Assembly (NCBI RefSeq): GCF_002754195.1
Contig: NZ_PEEU01000001.1
Location: 3,348,001-3,412,000, forward strand
Direction: 5' to 3'
Length of the DNA: 64,000 nt
Origin: Flavobacterium sp. 9
Lineage (GTDB): Bacteria > Bacteroidota > Bacteroidia > Flavobacteriales > Flavobacteriaceae
The position numbers and the translations under genes were made by a program. Shown here in pieces: positions 41,686 through 49,769 of this stretch; the first letter of the stretch is position 1; each line of letters begins with the position of its first letter. Under the pieces are notes generated by a model that was not told the DNA's origin, did not search any database, and saw nothing but the letters and a program-made list of their open reading frames with translations.

Positions 41686-43092
41686 ATGAGAAGGATTACA
41701 AAAATGTTTAAAAGCTTACTGTTGTTAAGTTTTGTGTTATTAATAACAAATTGTGCGACTGAAGAAATCGGACAAAAAAATGTTGCTCAGTCTTCTTCTG
41801 AGGCTAAAATTTGGTTTGATAATCATCAAAAAGATTATAATACAACGGTTTTAAATTATATAGAAAGTTTGCAATGGCAAAATGCAATTATTTCGGAAGG
41901 TGAAGATGGACAAATAATAGAAGTACCATTTAATCTTAGTAGCAATTTAAGTGCTACAACTAAAGAAGCTGACCAATATAATGACCATCATCGTTTAATG
42001 TTTATAAAAGATGAACAAAATGGTTTTAAACTTTTTTATATTCAGATTTTAACGAATGATGAAAATTATAAAATTCAGGATAAAAATTACAATTATTACA
42101 ATATTAAAGATACTTTTTACGGTAAGATTTTTGTACAAGAATTAGCTACTAATGCTGGAACTAAAATTGAGTTTAAAAAAGGAAAAAAGTTAGAACCTTC
42201 GTTGACTGCAAGATATTCTGAAAATGAAATACAATGTGTTTATTATGGCTATTGGTATGAAGATGGACATTTTGAACCACTTTACGAAGTAGGTTGTTAT
42301 GCTAGCGGTGGAAGTGAACCTCAGTATTTACCAGCGCCTGGTTATGGAGGTGGAACTGGCTCATCTAGCTCAGAAAATACAGATCAGACAATAGCTCAGA
42401 AAATTGAAAAAAATATTAATTCTGATAATTTGGCGGGGTGTTCAAAAGAAGTTCTAGAGGCACTAAAAAATGCAACTAATTGTGATATCGCCAATATTTT
42501 AAGTAAATTAGGAGCTACTAATACAATTATTGTTACAGTAAAAACAGAATTACCAACCGATGGTAAACCTGCACAAACAGTGAGGACAAATCCTCAGATT
42601 AAATATAATTATACAGTACGTATAAGCTCAAATTATACATCTGCGACTACTTTATTTAGAGCATCAAATATTCTGCATGAGTTTACTCATGCTTATTTTA
42701 TGAGTTTAATAGATGATTATAATTCGACAAGTAATCCAGTTGTTTTTGCAGATACTCCAACACTTTTTCAAGCTTATTGTGATCGAAAATATCCTCCAAA
42801 ACCAAATGAATTACCAAATTTGCATCATAAAGAAATGGCAGAAACTTACGTGAAAGCTATAGGAGCAGCATTACAAGAGTTTCAGACTGGAATTCCTGTT
42901 ATTGCTGGAAAAACCCCAAGTCAAATCTATACAGATTTAGCGTGGGGAGGTTTACGAGGAACTCCAATCTATAATGAAACTTTTGCTGTTGGCAGTGAAG
43001 ATTATAAAAGAATAGAAGCTCGATATGCTGCTGAATCGAATGGTGGAACGTCTGGAAATCAAACTGCAATTGGAAAACCTTGTAAAATTTAG
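41686..43092 (+). CDS. Lipoprotein with HEFTH metallopeptidase-like motif
   Basis: A 468-residue lipoprotein with lipobox ITNC (Cys about 23). Family not recognised. The notable feature is ILHEFTHAYFMSL at about 329-341: H331-E-F-T-H335 fits the HExxH zinc-protease signature and is flanked by hydrophobic residues as in real zincins. A Gly/Ser linker (about 220-235) separates an N-terminal domain from this catalytic-looking domain. A third zinc ligand could come from HHKEMAETY (about 385-393). The composition is more AT-rich than the housekeeping genes. It precedes another small secreted-protein gene by 4 bp. Confidence 0.78.
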   Translation: MRRITKMFKSLLLLSFVLLITNCATEEIGQKNVAQSSSEAKIWFDNHQKDYNTTVLNYIESLQWQNAIISEGEDGQIIEVPFNLSSNLSATTKEADQYNDHHRLMFIKDEQNGFKLFYIQILTNDENYKIQDKNYNYYNIKDTFYGKIFVQELATNAGTKIEFKKGKKLEPSLTARYSENEIQCVYYGYWYEDGHFEPLYEVGCYASGGSEPQYLPAPGYGGGTGSSSSENTDQTIAQKIEKNINSDNLAGCSKEVLEALKNATNCDIANILSKLGATNTIIVTVKTELPTDGKPAQTVRTNPQIKYNYTVRISSNYTSATTLFRASNILHEFTHAYFMSLIDDYNSTSNPVVFADTPTLFQAYCDRKYPPKPNELPNLHHKEMAETYVKAIGAALQEFQTGIPVIAGKTPSQIYTDLAWGGLRGTPIYNETFAVGSEDYKRIEARYAAESNGGTSGNQTAIGKPCKI

Positions 43093-43096
43093 AAGT

Positions 43097-44026
43097 ATGA
43101 AAAAAAGTATTGTTTTATATTTATTTATAATTTGTTTTGTTAGTTGCGTTTCTGCTAAGAATACAAATAAAATAGATAATTTGAAGACAACTGAAGATGT
43201 CGTTAAATTTGTAAAATCCATAAATCCTGATTTTGCAAAAGAAAATTTTGGAGAATTACAAATAAAGCCCACGGAGTCAATTATTAAGGCATTAAATAAT
43301 TGTGATCTCTATAAAAGTTGGAATATTCAAAATTGGCAGAAAATAGACCTTAATAACGATGGAAAAACTGATTTACTTTTTACAGGTTATTGGTATAGTA
43401 CTTATTCTCAATATGCTATAGTAGAGGTTGAATCTGGTAAGTATAATTTGTTTAATCTCGCCGAGAACTTAGAATACGCTTGTAAAATTGTAAAACCTAT
43501 TGTTGTAAACCATAAAAATGAGTTATTAGTAAACAATTATAAAACAGATGATGAAAGTATTTCTAAAAGAGAAACAATTCATTATTTAGATACGCTTACT
43601 TATAAATTTAATGCTTTTATAGAAATAAATAAGAAAGTTGTTAATTATGATATTGAAAGCATAAAATTTATTTTGGATAACAATTTTGAAATTGAGGTTT
43701 ATAACAACCAAAATGCGTATTATAATTGTTTGAATACTTTTAATGCATCAAATTTAAAAGGGAATTTTTACAAAGGAGAATCAAGAAAAAAAATTGACGT
43801 AGCTTATTTTAATGAGTTAGAAAAAATGCTTGAATATATTAATGTCAAAGATTTACCAAACGAATATACATTAGATGGTTATGATTTTCCTACGGTTTGG
43901 CTTGAGATAAAATTTAAAGATGGAAGCATTAAAAAAATAAAAGATTACGGTTATCAAGGAACTTATGGACTGAATGCTATATATGATAAAATGAAAAAAA
44001 TAGCATTAGAAATTGACTGGAAATAA
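43097..44026 (+). CDS. Secreted lipoprotein-like protein, unknown function
   Basis: A 309-residue product with signal peptide and a lipobox-like FVSC (Cys about 15). It carries DLNNDGKTDLLFTGYW (about 91-106), an EF-hand-like calcium loop of the FG-GAP/dockerin sort, and a C-terminal segment (WLEIKFKDGSIKKIKDYG) like the end of DUF6438-type domains. The ATG at 43097 is chosen over upstream in-frame starts because it gives the signal peptide. It follows the HEFTH lipoprotein after 4 bp, so the two are likely expressed together. Function unknown. Confidence 0.75.
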   Translation: MKKSIVLYLFIICFVSCVSAKNTNKIDNLKTTEDVVKFVKSINPDFAKENFGELQIKPTESIIKALNNCDLYKSWNIQNWQKIDLNNDGKTDLLFTGYWYSTYSQYAIVEVESGKYNLFNLAENLEYACKIVKPIVVNHKNELLVNNYKTDDESISKRETIHYLDTLTYKFNAFIEINKKVVNYDIESIKFILDNNFEIEVYNNQNAYYNCLNTFNASNLKGNFYKGESRKKIDVAYFNELEKMLEYINVKDLPNEYTLDGYDFPTVWLEIKFKDGSIKKIKDYGYQGTYGLNAIYDKMKKIALEIDWK

Positions 44027-44255
44027 TAATTGAAAGCTATATTGAAGCTCATACAAACCTCTAAAATTCATGATAAAAATAGAAGACATTTCTACAAAAT
44101 AAAGAATACTATTTTTTTTTTGTTAAATTATTCATAATTAGAAATTTGCAATATTGTTGTCAATTAGGTAAAATAGAAATTTTGAATATATTACAATTAA
44201 TACTCAAAAGTAAGTTGCTTAATTTATAGAACGGATCTTCAAACTTTAACTAATT

Positions 44256-44722
44256 ATGAAAAAACATATTTGTCTGTTAGTATTTTTAACAATTAATTCT
44301 ATAGGTGCACAAACAAAAACAAGTGATTATTTTACTTTTTATAAAGGAGGAGATAAGTATTTGAAACCAATAAAATATGTAATGTTTGATTCTAATTTGA
44401 GCGAAAATATAAAAACGGAAGACAAGGATTTGATTTATTTTAAGATAAAAGGGGAACGTTTTAAATTTGATAAAAAAAAGAATAAAAAAGATAGTTGCTC
44501 TCTTGATATTTTAAAAAAAATAAAGCTGGAGAACCCAACACAGCTTAATAATGAAGGGTATAAGTCTTTTAAAAAGAAGAAAGAAGAAATAGAAAAGGAA
44601 AAAATGTTAAGCTTGTTTATCCGCCAGCAGGTTTTCAATCTTATCTTAAAGTTTATATTCTGGAAAAAATAAGCAATAAAATTATTAAGTATGAGGTTGA
44701 TTGGGAATATTCAGATTTTTAG
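44256..44722 (+). pseudogene. Frameshifted gene for a small secreted protein
   Basis: The open frame from 44256 has a signal peptide (INSIGAQ) and reads normally for about 116 codons, then ends at 44672 with an unlikely tail. Shifting frame at the A-run 44599-44604 gives KLVYPPAGFQSYLKVYILEK and then EVDWEYSDF ending at a stop at 44720-44722, a much more protein-like C-terminus that ends just before the next gene. Loss of one A from the run explains it. It is either a real frameshift mutation, a phase-variable tract, or a sequencing error. The restored product would be about 155 residues. Function unknown. Confidence 0.75.
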
Positions 44723-44737
44723 AAAAAAACTTTTATA

Positions 44738-45220
44738 ATGAAAACACCAATTAGAAACTATTTTATTTTTGTAACAATCTGCATTTTGTTGTTTACCTAT
44801 TTTTATTTTAATCAACATTTTTATACAATTAGCTTGCATGATACTTACTACCTCATAAGTTATTTCTATTTTGTTTTGCCTATATTTATTATCGGTACGA
44901 TCTTTTATTTGGTAAAAGTTTTAATAGAAAAATTAAAAATCAGAGTAGAGCAATCTAATGAGAGATATTCAAGGTATTTATTGTTTTTTTTACAACCGAA
45001 TTTATATTTTAAATTTAAAAAAAGAACTAGAAATTATTTAGTTTTTGTAACAATCTGTCTTATATCGTTTAGTTATCTTTACCTTACTGAAGCTTTTTAT
45101 TTAGTTATTGATAATGGTAATTATCATTTTGTAAAATATCATTATTTTGTTTTACCAATTCTGATAATTGGTACTATTTTTTATTTGGTAAAAAATCTAC
45201 AGAGTAGAACTAATTTATAA
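44738..45220 (+). CDS. Four-helix membrane protein with internal duplication
   Basis: Function unknown. The 160-residue product consists of two similar halves of about 58 residues, each with two transmembrane helices: RNYFIFVTICILLFTYFYF...FVLPIFIIGTIFYLVK (about 5-60) and RNYLVFVTICLISFSYLYL...FVLPILIIGTIFYLVK (about 100-157). A basic cytoplasmic loop joins them. It begins 15 bp after the restored end of the frameshifted gene, so the two probably form an operon. Confidence 0.75.
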   Translation: MKTPIRNYFIFVTICILLFTYFYFNQHFYTISLHDTYYLISYFYFVLPIFIIGTIFYLVKVLIEKLKIRVEQSNERYSRYLLFFLQPNLYFKFKKRTRNYLVFVTICLISFSYLYLTEAFYLVIDNGNYHFVKYHYFVLPILIIGTIFYLVKNLQSRTNL

Positions 45221-45279
45221 AGTTTACTTTAAATAAGGAAAACTAATCGATAGATACTTTATTTGAAATCTGTTCATAT

Positions 45280-45314
45280 AAAAAAAGAGGTCTTTTATCA
45301 AGATCTCTTTTTTT
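45280..45314. terminator. Bidirectional terminator between convergent genes
   Basis: AAAAAAAGAGGTCTT pairs (with G-T pairs) with AAGATCTCTTTTTTT around a TTATC loop. It serves the membrane-protein gene (plus) and the XRE gene (minus). Confidence 0.85.
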
Positions 45315-45341
45315 GCGATAATTTATATCTTATAAAAGGTT

Positions 45342-45725
45342 TTATTTCCCTTTCAACAATTTCTCCAAATATTCATTTTTATCCTTTTCAACCTGTACTA
45401 AACGTTCGTAAAGTTCAATAACTTTGTCTAAAGGATTAAAATTGCAATAATTACCGGTATTAAAAACCCCATTATCATAAATATTATTAAAATAATTAAT
45501 GATGCTTTCTTCTGAAAAGTTTTTAATTGCTTCAACAGAAACTCCAAGCGCTTTTGCTACTTCTTTAAGTTTTTCTTCGTCGATGTTTTCGCTGTTTTCC
45601 ATAGCCGAAATTGCTTGCTGATTTGTTCCCAAAGCTTGTGCAAGTGCTTCTTGTTTCATGTCTTTAAGTTCACGAATACGGCTTATTTTTCGCCCTATAT
45701 GATATGGTTTTGCTGTTGTGCTCAT
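45342..45725 (-). CDS. XRE-family helix-turn-helix regulator
   Basis: A 127-residue DNA-binding protein with a Cro/C1-type HTH (ISRIRELKDMKQEALAQALG then NQQAISAMENSENI, about 12-47) and a helical C-terminal tail (KVIELYERLVQVEKDKNEYLEKLLKG) likely to dimerise. Standalone regulator of unknown target, perhaps its own gene. A TAnnTTTG element ends only five bases before the ATG, which implies a leaderless or nearly leaderless mRNA. Confidence 0.88.
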   Translation of the reverse strand: MSTTAKPYHIGRKISRIRELKDMKQEALAQALGTNQQAISAMENSENIDEEKLKEVAKALGVSVEAIKNFSEESIINYFNNIYDNGVFNTGNYCNFNPLDKVIELYERLVQVEKDKNEYLEKLLKGK

Positions 45726-45729
45726 ACAT

Positions 45730-45737
45730 CAAAGGTA
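45730..45737 (-). promoter_or_regulatory. -7 promoter element of the XRE gene
   Basis: Minus-strand TACCTTTG, a perfect TAnnTTTG. It ends about five bases from the ATG at 45725, so transcription should begin at or next to the start codon. Confidence 0.6.
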
Positions 45738-45805
45738 TTTAAAATTTTTAGAGAAAAATAGATTTTAGTAAAAAACAGACTTGTTTTTGTAAGATACGGT
45801 TTTCA

Positions 45806-47416
45806 TTATAATACCACCGGAATATAAATATCAAATTTAGCTCCGTGATTTAGTTTGCCTGCTGCGGTAATGATTCCGTTATGATTTTCTACAATTTTTT
45901 TGGCGATAGCAAGGCCAATTCCTGTTCCTTTATAATCCGTTTTACTATTAAGTTGTTGGAACATTTCGAAAACCCGGCTTTCAAACTGAGGATCAAATCC
46001 AATACCATTATCGCTTATAATAATGTGGCAATAATCTGGCAATGATTTATTTTTCTTTGTTTTTGGTTTTGTATAAAGGATTTTTATAGTAATATGTGGT
46101 ACTTTTTCTATTATTGAAAATTTCAGAGAATTACTTACCAAATTGCATATCAATTGATGAAACTGCGACGGAATTATAAAGGCGTTTCCGTTTCCGGATA
46201 CTTCTATAATTGCCTTTTTTAATAATATCTCTTCTTTTAAATCTTCCAGAACTTTATTGATGACATCATTAATACTAGTTTTTTCAAACTTTTTTTCGGT
46301 TACACTTGTACGGGAATAAGTCAATAAATCATTTATAAGCGCTTGCATATGAGAAGCAGCAACTTCGATTCGTTCGAAATAATACTTTCCTTTCTCAGTC
46401 AAATTTTGATTTTCATCTGTGGAAATTCGGTTCGAAAAAACCTGTATTTTCCGCAAAGGTTCCTGAAGATGATGACTGGATATATAGGTGAAAGCTTCCA
46501 ATTCATTATTCGCAAGAATTAATTCAGCAGAACGTTTTTCTTTCTCTTTATTTTGAAAAAGAAGCTCAGAATTGGCAACACTTAATTCATCTGCCCGTTT
46601 TTGTTTCTCTTTGTTTTGATAAGCAAGTTCAGTATTAGCAATAACAAGTTCGGCAGCACGATCTTCTTTTTCATTGTTCTGAAAAGTAAGTTCTGTATTT
46701 GCTATCAGAAGTTCAGCGGCGCGTTTTTCTTTTTCTTTATTCTGATAAGCAAGTTCTGTATTAGCTATAACAAGTTCGGCAGCACGGTCCCCTTTTTCTT
46801 GATTTTGATAGGCAAGTTCTGTGTTTGCAATAACTAATTCAGCGGCACGTTTTTCTTTTTCTTTATTTTGAAAGGTAAGTTCTGTATTAGCTATCAGAAG
46901 TTCAGCCGCACGTTTTTCTTTCTCTTTATTTTGATAAGCAAGTTCAGTATTTGCAATAACAAGTTCGGCAGCACGATCCTCTTTTTCCTGATTTTGAAAT
47001 GCAAGTTCTGTGTTTGCAATAACTAATTCAGCAGCACGTTTTTCTTTTTCTTTATTTTGAAAAAGAAGTTCAGAATTGGCAATGCTTAGTTCATCTGCTC
47101 GTTTTTGTTTTTCATTGTTTTGATAAGCCAGTTCCGTATTTGCTATTACAAGTTCGGCGGCACGATCTTCTTTTTCCTGATTTTGATAAGCCAGTTCTGT
47201 ATTGGCAATAACAAGTTCGGCAGCACGTTTTTCTTTTTCTTCGTTTTGATAAGCCAGTTCGGCATTGGCAATAACGAGCTCTGAAGCACGCTTTTTTCGT
47301 TCCTCTATTTGTCGCGCAAGTCTTTTATTAACGAGCAATAATTCATCATTATGATTTACTTTAGTCCGTTCTGGAAAGATTGTACTTTCAGGCAGAATAA
47401 TCTTTTTTTTGCTCAT
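45806..47416 (-). CDS. Sensor histidine kinase with repetitive coiled coil
   Basis: A 536-residue kinase without a signal peptide or membrane segment, so it is cytoplasmic. Residues 43-294 are twelve tandem 21-residue repeats with consensus RAAELVIANTELAYQNKEKEK, predicted to form a long coiled coil, with a partial 13th repeat running into the HisKA domain. The phosphoacceptor is H315 in YISSHHLQEPLRK. The HATPase domain has the N box (ICNLVSNSLKFS), G1 (ISDNGIGFD) and G2 (GTGIGLAIAKKIVENHNG). No response regulator lies next to it. The input is unknown; the repeats probably set kinase geometry or length, or mediate assembly. Confidence 0.93.
   Translation of the reverse strand: MSKKKIILPESTIFPERTKVNHNDELLLVNKRLARQIEERKKRASELVIANAELAYQNEEKEKRAAELVIANTELAYQNQEKEDRAAELVIANTELAYQNNEKQKRADELSIANSELLFQNKEKEKRAAELVIANTELAFQNQEKEDRAAELVIANTELAYQNKEKEKRAAELLIANTELTFQNKEKEKRAAELVIANTELAYQNQEKGDRAAELVIANTELAYQNKEKEKRAAELLIANTELTFQNNEKEDRAAELVIANTELAYQNKEKQKRADELSVANSELLFQNKEKEKRSAELILANNELEAFTYISSHHLQEPLRKIQVFSNRISTDENQNLTEKGKYYFERIEVAASHMQALINDLLTYSRTSVTEKKFEKTSINDVINKVLEDLKEEILLKKAIIEVSGNGNAFIIPSQFHQLICNLVSNSLKFSIIEKVPHITIKILYTKPKTKKNKSLPDYCHIIISDNGIGFDPQFESRVFEMFQQLNSKTDYKGTGIGLAIAKKIVENHNGIITAAGKLNHGAKFDIYIPVVL
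46535..47290 (-). repeat. Tandem 63-bp repeat inside the kinase gene
   Basis: Twelve in-frame 63-bp units encode the 21-residue heptad-type repeat. Units 4 and 12 share the RADELS.ANSELLFQN variant and units 7 and 10 share RAAELLIANTELTFQN, which suggests block duplication by unequal recombination. Copy number is likely to vary between strains. Confidence 0.9.
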
Positions 47417-47863
47417 GATTCCTAGGGCATTTACCCAAATATAACCTAACTGAATTTAATCGCTTGCTTTTAAACTTAATAAGTCAATTTATAATTTATT
47501 AAAGAGCGTTAATGCTCAAAATTTAAATTTATGAAATTTAAGTTTTTTCTTATTTTTTAAAAGTAATGTAGTGATTTTATTAAAAATTATATGGAATAAA
47601 AACAGGTTATTAGAAGGTGTTTTTATTGATATTATATGATTTTCTTTGATTTAGTGTCTGAAATTATTTTCAAAACAATGTATCATTTTTAGTTTGCTAT
47701 CGTCTTGATTTAAAACGCTTGAATTGTCTAATTTACAAAATGGCCAAAAAGTAAAAAGATTCAGCAAACAATCATCAATCAAAAAACGTCAATCAAAATC
47801 ATGAGAAATTTTATTTCTAAATCTCTAAAAATAACGCTTCAATTTTTATAAGAAAATATTTAC
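47417..47863. other. Gene-free stretch
   Basis: About 450 AT-rich bases with no convincing open frame on either strand. Apart from a small GAGC/GCTC hairpin near 47503-47517 I see no structure. It may hold the divergent promoters of the kinase and the small winged-helix gene. Confidence 0.5.
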
Positions 47864-47871
47864 TATTTTTG
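47864..47871 (+). promoter_or_regulatory. -7 promoter element of the small wHTH gene
   Basis: TATTTTTG, a perfect TAnnTTTG, 24 bp before the ATG at 47896. No clear -33 TTG was found at 17-23 bases upstream. Confidence 0.55.
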
Positions 47872-47895
47872 TGTTTTATCAAAACATAAAAAATT

Positions 47896-48072
47896 ATGGA
47901 AATCAAAAATCAAGTATTAGATGCTATAAAAAAAGCTGAACAGCCTGTAAATGCTGGTAAAGTAGTTGAGTTAACTAAATTAGAGCGCAAAGAAGTAGAT
48001 AAAGCAATGAAAAAGTTGAAGGACGAAGGTTTAATAGTTTCTCCTAAACGCTGTTTTTGGGAAGCAAAATAA
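47896..48072 (+). CDS. 58-residue winged-helix DNA-binding protein
   Basis: A very short gene: the product runs from MEIKNQVLDAIKKAEQPV to RCFWEAK. It is a complete small winged helix: helix 1 (QVLDAIKKAEQP), helix 2 (NAGKVVELT), recognition helix (ERKEVDKAMKKLKDEG) and a wing (LIVSPKRCFWEA). The pattern is that of MarR/ArsR-like or replication-initiator-type wHTH folds without any other domain. It has its own promoter box and its own strong terminator, so it should be a monocistronic and possibly well expressed regulator. Target unknown. Confidence 0.85.
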   Translation: MEIKNQVLDAIKKAEQPVNAGKVVELTKLERKEVDKAMKKLKDEGLIVSPKRCFWEAK

Positions 48073-48099
48073 GTTTGAAAGAGTCAATTTTTGATTCAA

Positions 48100-48145
48100 A
48101 CAAAACTCCTTGTAAAATTTATTCACAAGGGGTTTTGTTTTTTAG
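48100..48145 (+). terminator. Terminator of the small wHTH gene
   Basis: ACAAAACTCCTTGT pairs with ACAAGGGGTTTTG(T) and is followed by six T. It lies 28 bp past the stop codon and also sits next to the GNAT gene stop on the other strand. Confidence 0.85.
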
Positions 48146-48152
48146 AGTTTTC

Positions 48153-48659
48153 TTAAAGTTTAATCTCAAACAAACTAAAAGAACCTTCTTTGTAATGTTC
48201 CGGTAATTCGCTTGTCCATTCGATCGTGCTGATTCCTTTGTATTCGAAACCGCAACTTGTGTAGTATTTATTTATTCTCTCGTTTCCGCTATGCGTGTCA
48301 AGTCGAATGTATTCTTTGTTATTTTCTTTGGCGTATGTTTTAACCCATTCAATGATTTTTTTTACATACGATTGTCCTCTGAATTTTGGATTTGTCGCAA
48401 TACGATGAAGATAAACCGCAGGATCCTGAGCAGCTTCTTTCCAGATAATTAAATCATTAAAAGTTAGTACAAATGTACAAGCAACTTCATCTCTTTCTTT
48501 GATTACAAAATGGCGATTTTCGGCAATTTCGTTTTCGATTAGAGATCTTTCAAAACCTCTCCAGCTTTTATTATTGACAGTTTTTTGGTATGATGTCGCT
48601 TCATTATAGATATCAAAAACAGCATCGATATCTTCATTTGTAGTTTTAAAAAATTCCAT
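48153..48659 (-). CDS. GNAT-family N-acetyltransferase
   Basis: A 168-residue GCN5-type acetyltransferase. The acetyl-CoA pyrophosphate-binding turn lies in HRIATNPKFRGQSYVKKIIEW (about 98-118), preceded by the beta-4 strand (DPAVYLHRIA), and the C-terminal part has IRLDTHSGNERINKYYTSCGF (read as two parts), typical of the family's beta-6/alpha-4. It acetylates a small molecule or protein amine using acetyl-CoA. Substrate unknown. Confidence 0.9.
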   Translation of the reverse strand: MEFFKTTNEDIDAVFDIYNEATSYQKTVNNKSWRGFERSLIENEIAENRHFVIKERDEVACTFVLTFNDLIIWKEAAQDPAVYLHRIATNPKFRGQSYVKKIIEWVKTYAKENNKEYIRLDTHSGNERINKYYTSCGFEYKGISTIEWTSELPEHYKEGSFSLFEIKL

Positions 48660-48740
48660 TATTGGGTTGTATTCTGTAGATTAATCAATCCTGTAAAGAT
48701 AAATTTTCAGATTCTCAAAGTTGGATGAATTATATTAGTT

Positions 48741-49700
48741 TTAACTTTTTTTATCAGAATTTAACCAAACTACATTTTGTTCTGATTCGTGATTTTGTCC
48801 AATAATATCACGATATAAATCTGGCCTTCTAGCTTTTATGTAGCGATTTCCTCCGGCCTGAATACATTTTTCAGGAGTAATTATTGCTGTTGCAAAAGAG
48901 TCATCAAAAGTTCTACATTCTGCCAAAATATCTCCAAAAGGATCAACAATCATCGAACAACCATTTTTCAGTTGATCGTCATCCATACCAATTGGGTTTG
49001 AGAAAACGGCATAAATAGCATTGTCATAAGCTCTTGCAGGCAACCATTTCATCAACCAATCGCGACCTTTCATGCCGTCAAATTCCAGTCTTAAGGAAGT
49101 TGGATCGGCTTCACGATTTTCCCAAAGCTGAGGTGCAACAAAACCAGCGCCAGGTCGGGTCGAAGGCGTGCACATTGTTACGTGTGGCATGAAAATAATG
49201 TCCGCTCCCAAAAGTTTTGTTGCGCGAACATTTTCGATAATATTATTGTCGTAACAAATTAGAATTCCGCATTTCCAACCTTTAATTTCAAAGATGCAAT
49301 AACGATCTCCAGGCGTTAAATATGGATTTATAAATGGATGAAGTTTTCTGTATTTTGCGACCAAACCATTTTTGTCAACACAAACGTAGGCTTTAAAAAG
49401 ATTGTCATTTTCATCCTTTTCAAAAAGTCCGGCAAGAATTACAATGTCATTTTTTTTGGCAATTTCGGTTAGTTTTAAGATGCTTTCTCCACTCGGAATA
49501 ACTTCTGCCAAGTCCAGCATTTGTTCTTTCGATAAATGCCTTGCAAATGTATATCCCGTAATCGAACATTCATGAAATGAGATCACATCGCAACCTTCAT
49601 TGGCTGCTTTTTGCGAAAGCTTTTCGATTACAGATAAATTATAGTTTTTGTCGCCGCTTTTGTTTTCAAACTGTGCGGTAGCTATTTTTAGATTTTCCAT
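48741..49700 (-). CDS. Carbon-nitrogen hydrolase (nitrilase superfamily)
   Basis: A 319-residue nitrilase-superfamily amidase with all three catalytic residues: E44 in SFHECSITGY, K119 in KYRKLHPFI and C149 in GILICYDNN. It cleaves a C-N bond other than a peptide bond. The C-terminal extension and AFV-type residues resemble aliphatic amidase/N-carbamoyl hydrolase groups, but the substrate is not assignable. It is the downstream neighbour of an AraC regulator on the same strand, yet has its own promoter box inside a 9-bp inverted repeat just before the start codon. Confidence 0.9.
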   Translation of the reverse strand: MENLKIATAQFENKSGDKNYNLSVIEKLSQKAANEGCDVISFHECSITGYTFARHLSKEQMLDLAEVIPSGESILKLTEIAKKNDIVILAGLFEKDENDNLFKAYVCVDKNGLVAKYRKLHPFINPYLTPGDRYCIFEIKGWKCGILICYDNNIIENVRATKLLGADIIFMPHVTMCTPSTRPGAGFVAPQLWENREADPTSLRLEFDGMKGRDWLMKWLPARAYDNAIYAVFSNPIGMDDDQLKNGCSMIVDPFGDILAECRTFDDSFATAIITPEKCIQAGGNRYIKARRPDLYRDIIGQNHESEQNVVWLNSDKKS

Positions 49701-49702
49701 TT

Positions 49703-49737
49703 TTGATACTATTATTTTGAGTCAAAAGTAGTATCAA
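49703..49737. promoter_or_regulatory. Inverted repeat overlapping the nitrilase-family promoter
   Basis: TTGATACTA (49703-49711), 17 bases, TAGTATCAA (49729-49737), a perfect 9-bp inverted repeat. A minus-strand TACTTTTG promoter box lies at 49723-49730, so the repeat encloses and overlaps it. Arm-centre spacing is 26 bp. It is likely an operator controlling the C-N hydrolase gene that starts at 49700. Confidence 0.75.
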
Positions 49738-49769
49738 TGAAATGCTATAAATTGTACAAAACCGACATT

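Noticed and set aside
41382..45220. Genomic island inserted at tRNA-Ser
   Set aside because: No integrase and no second copy of the tRNA 3' end was seen to the right, and the tRNA is followed at once by its own terminators.
46601..46837. Plus-strand open frame opposite the kinase repeats
   Set aside because: It is the antisense of the tandem coiled-coil repeat, giving a repetitive Phe/Ile-rich product; no start signal or family features.
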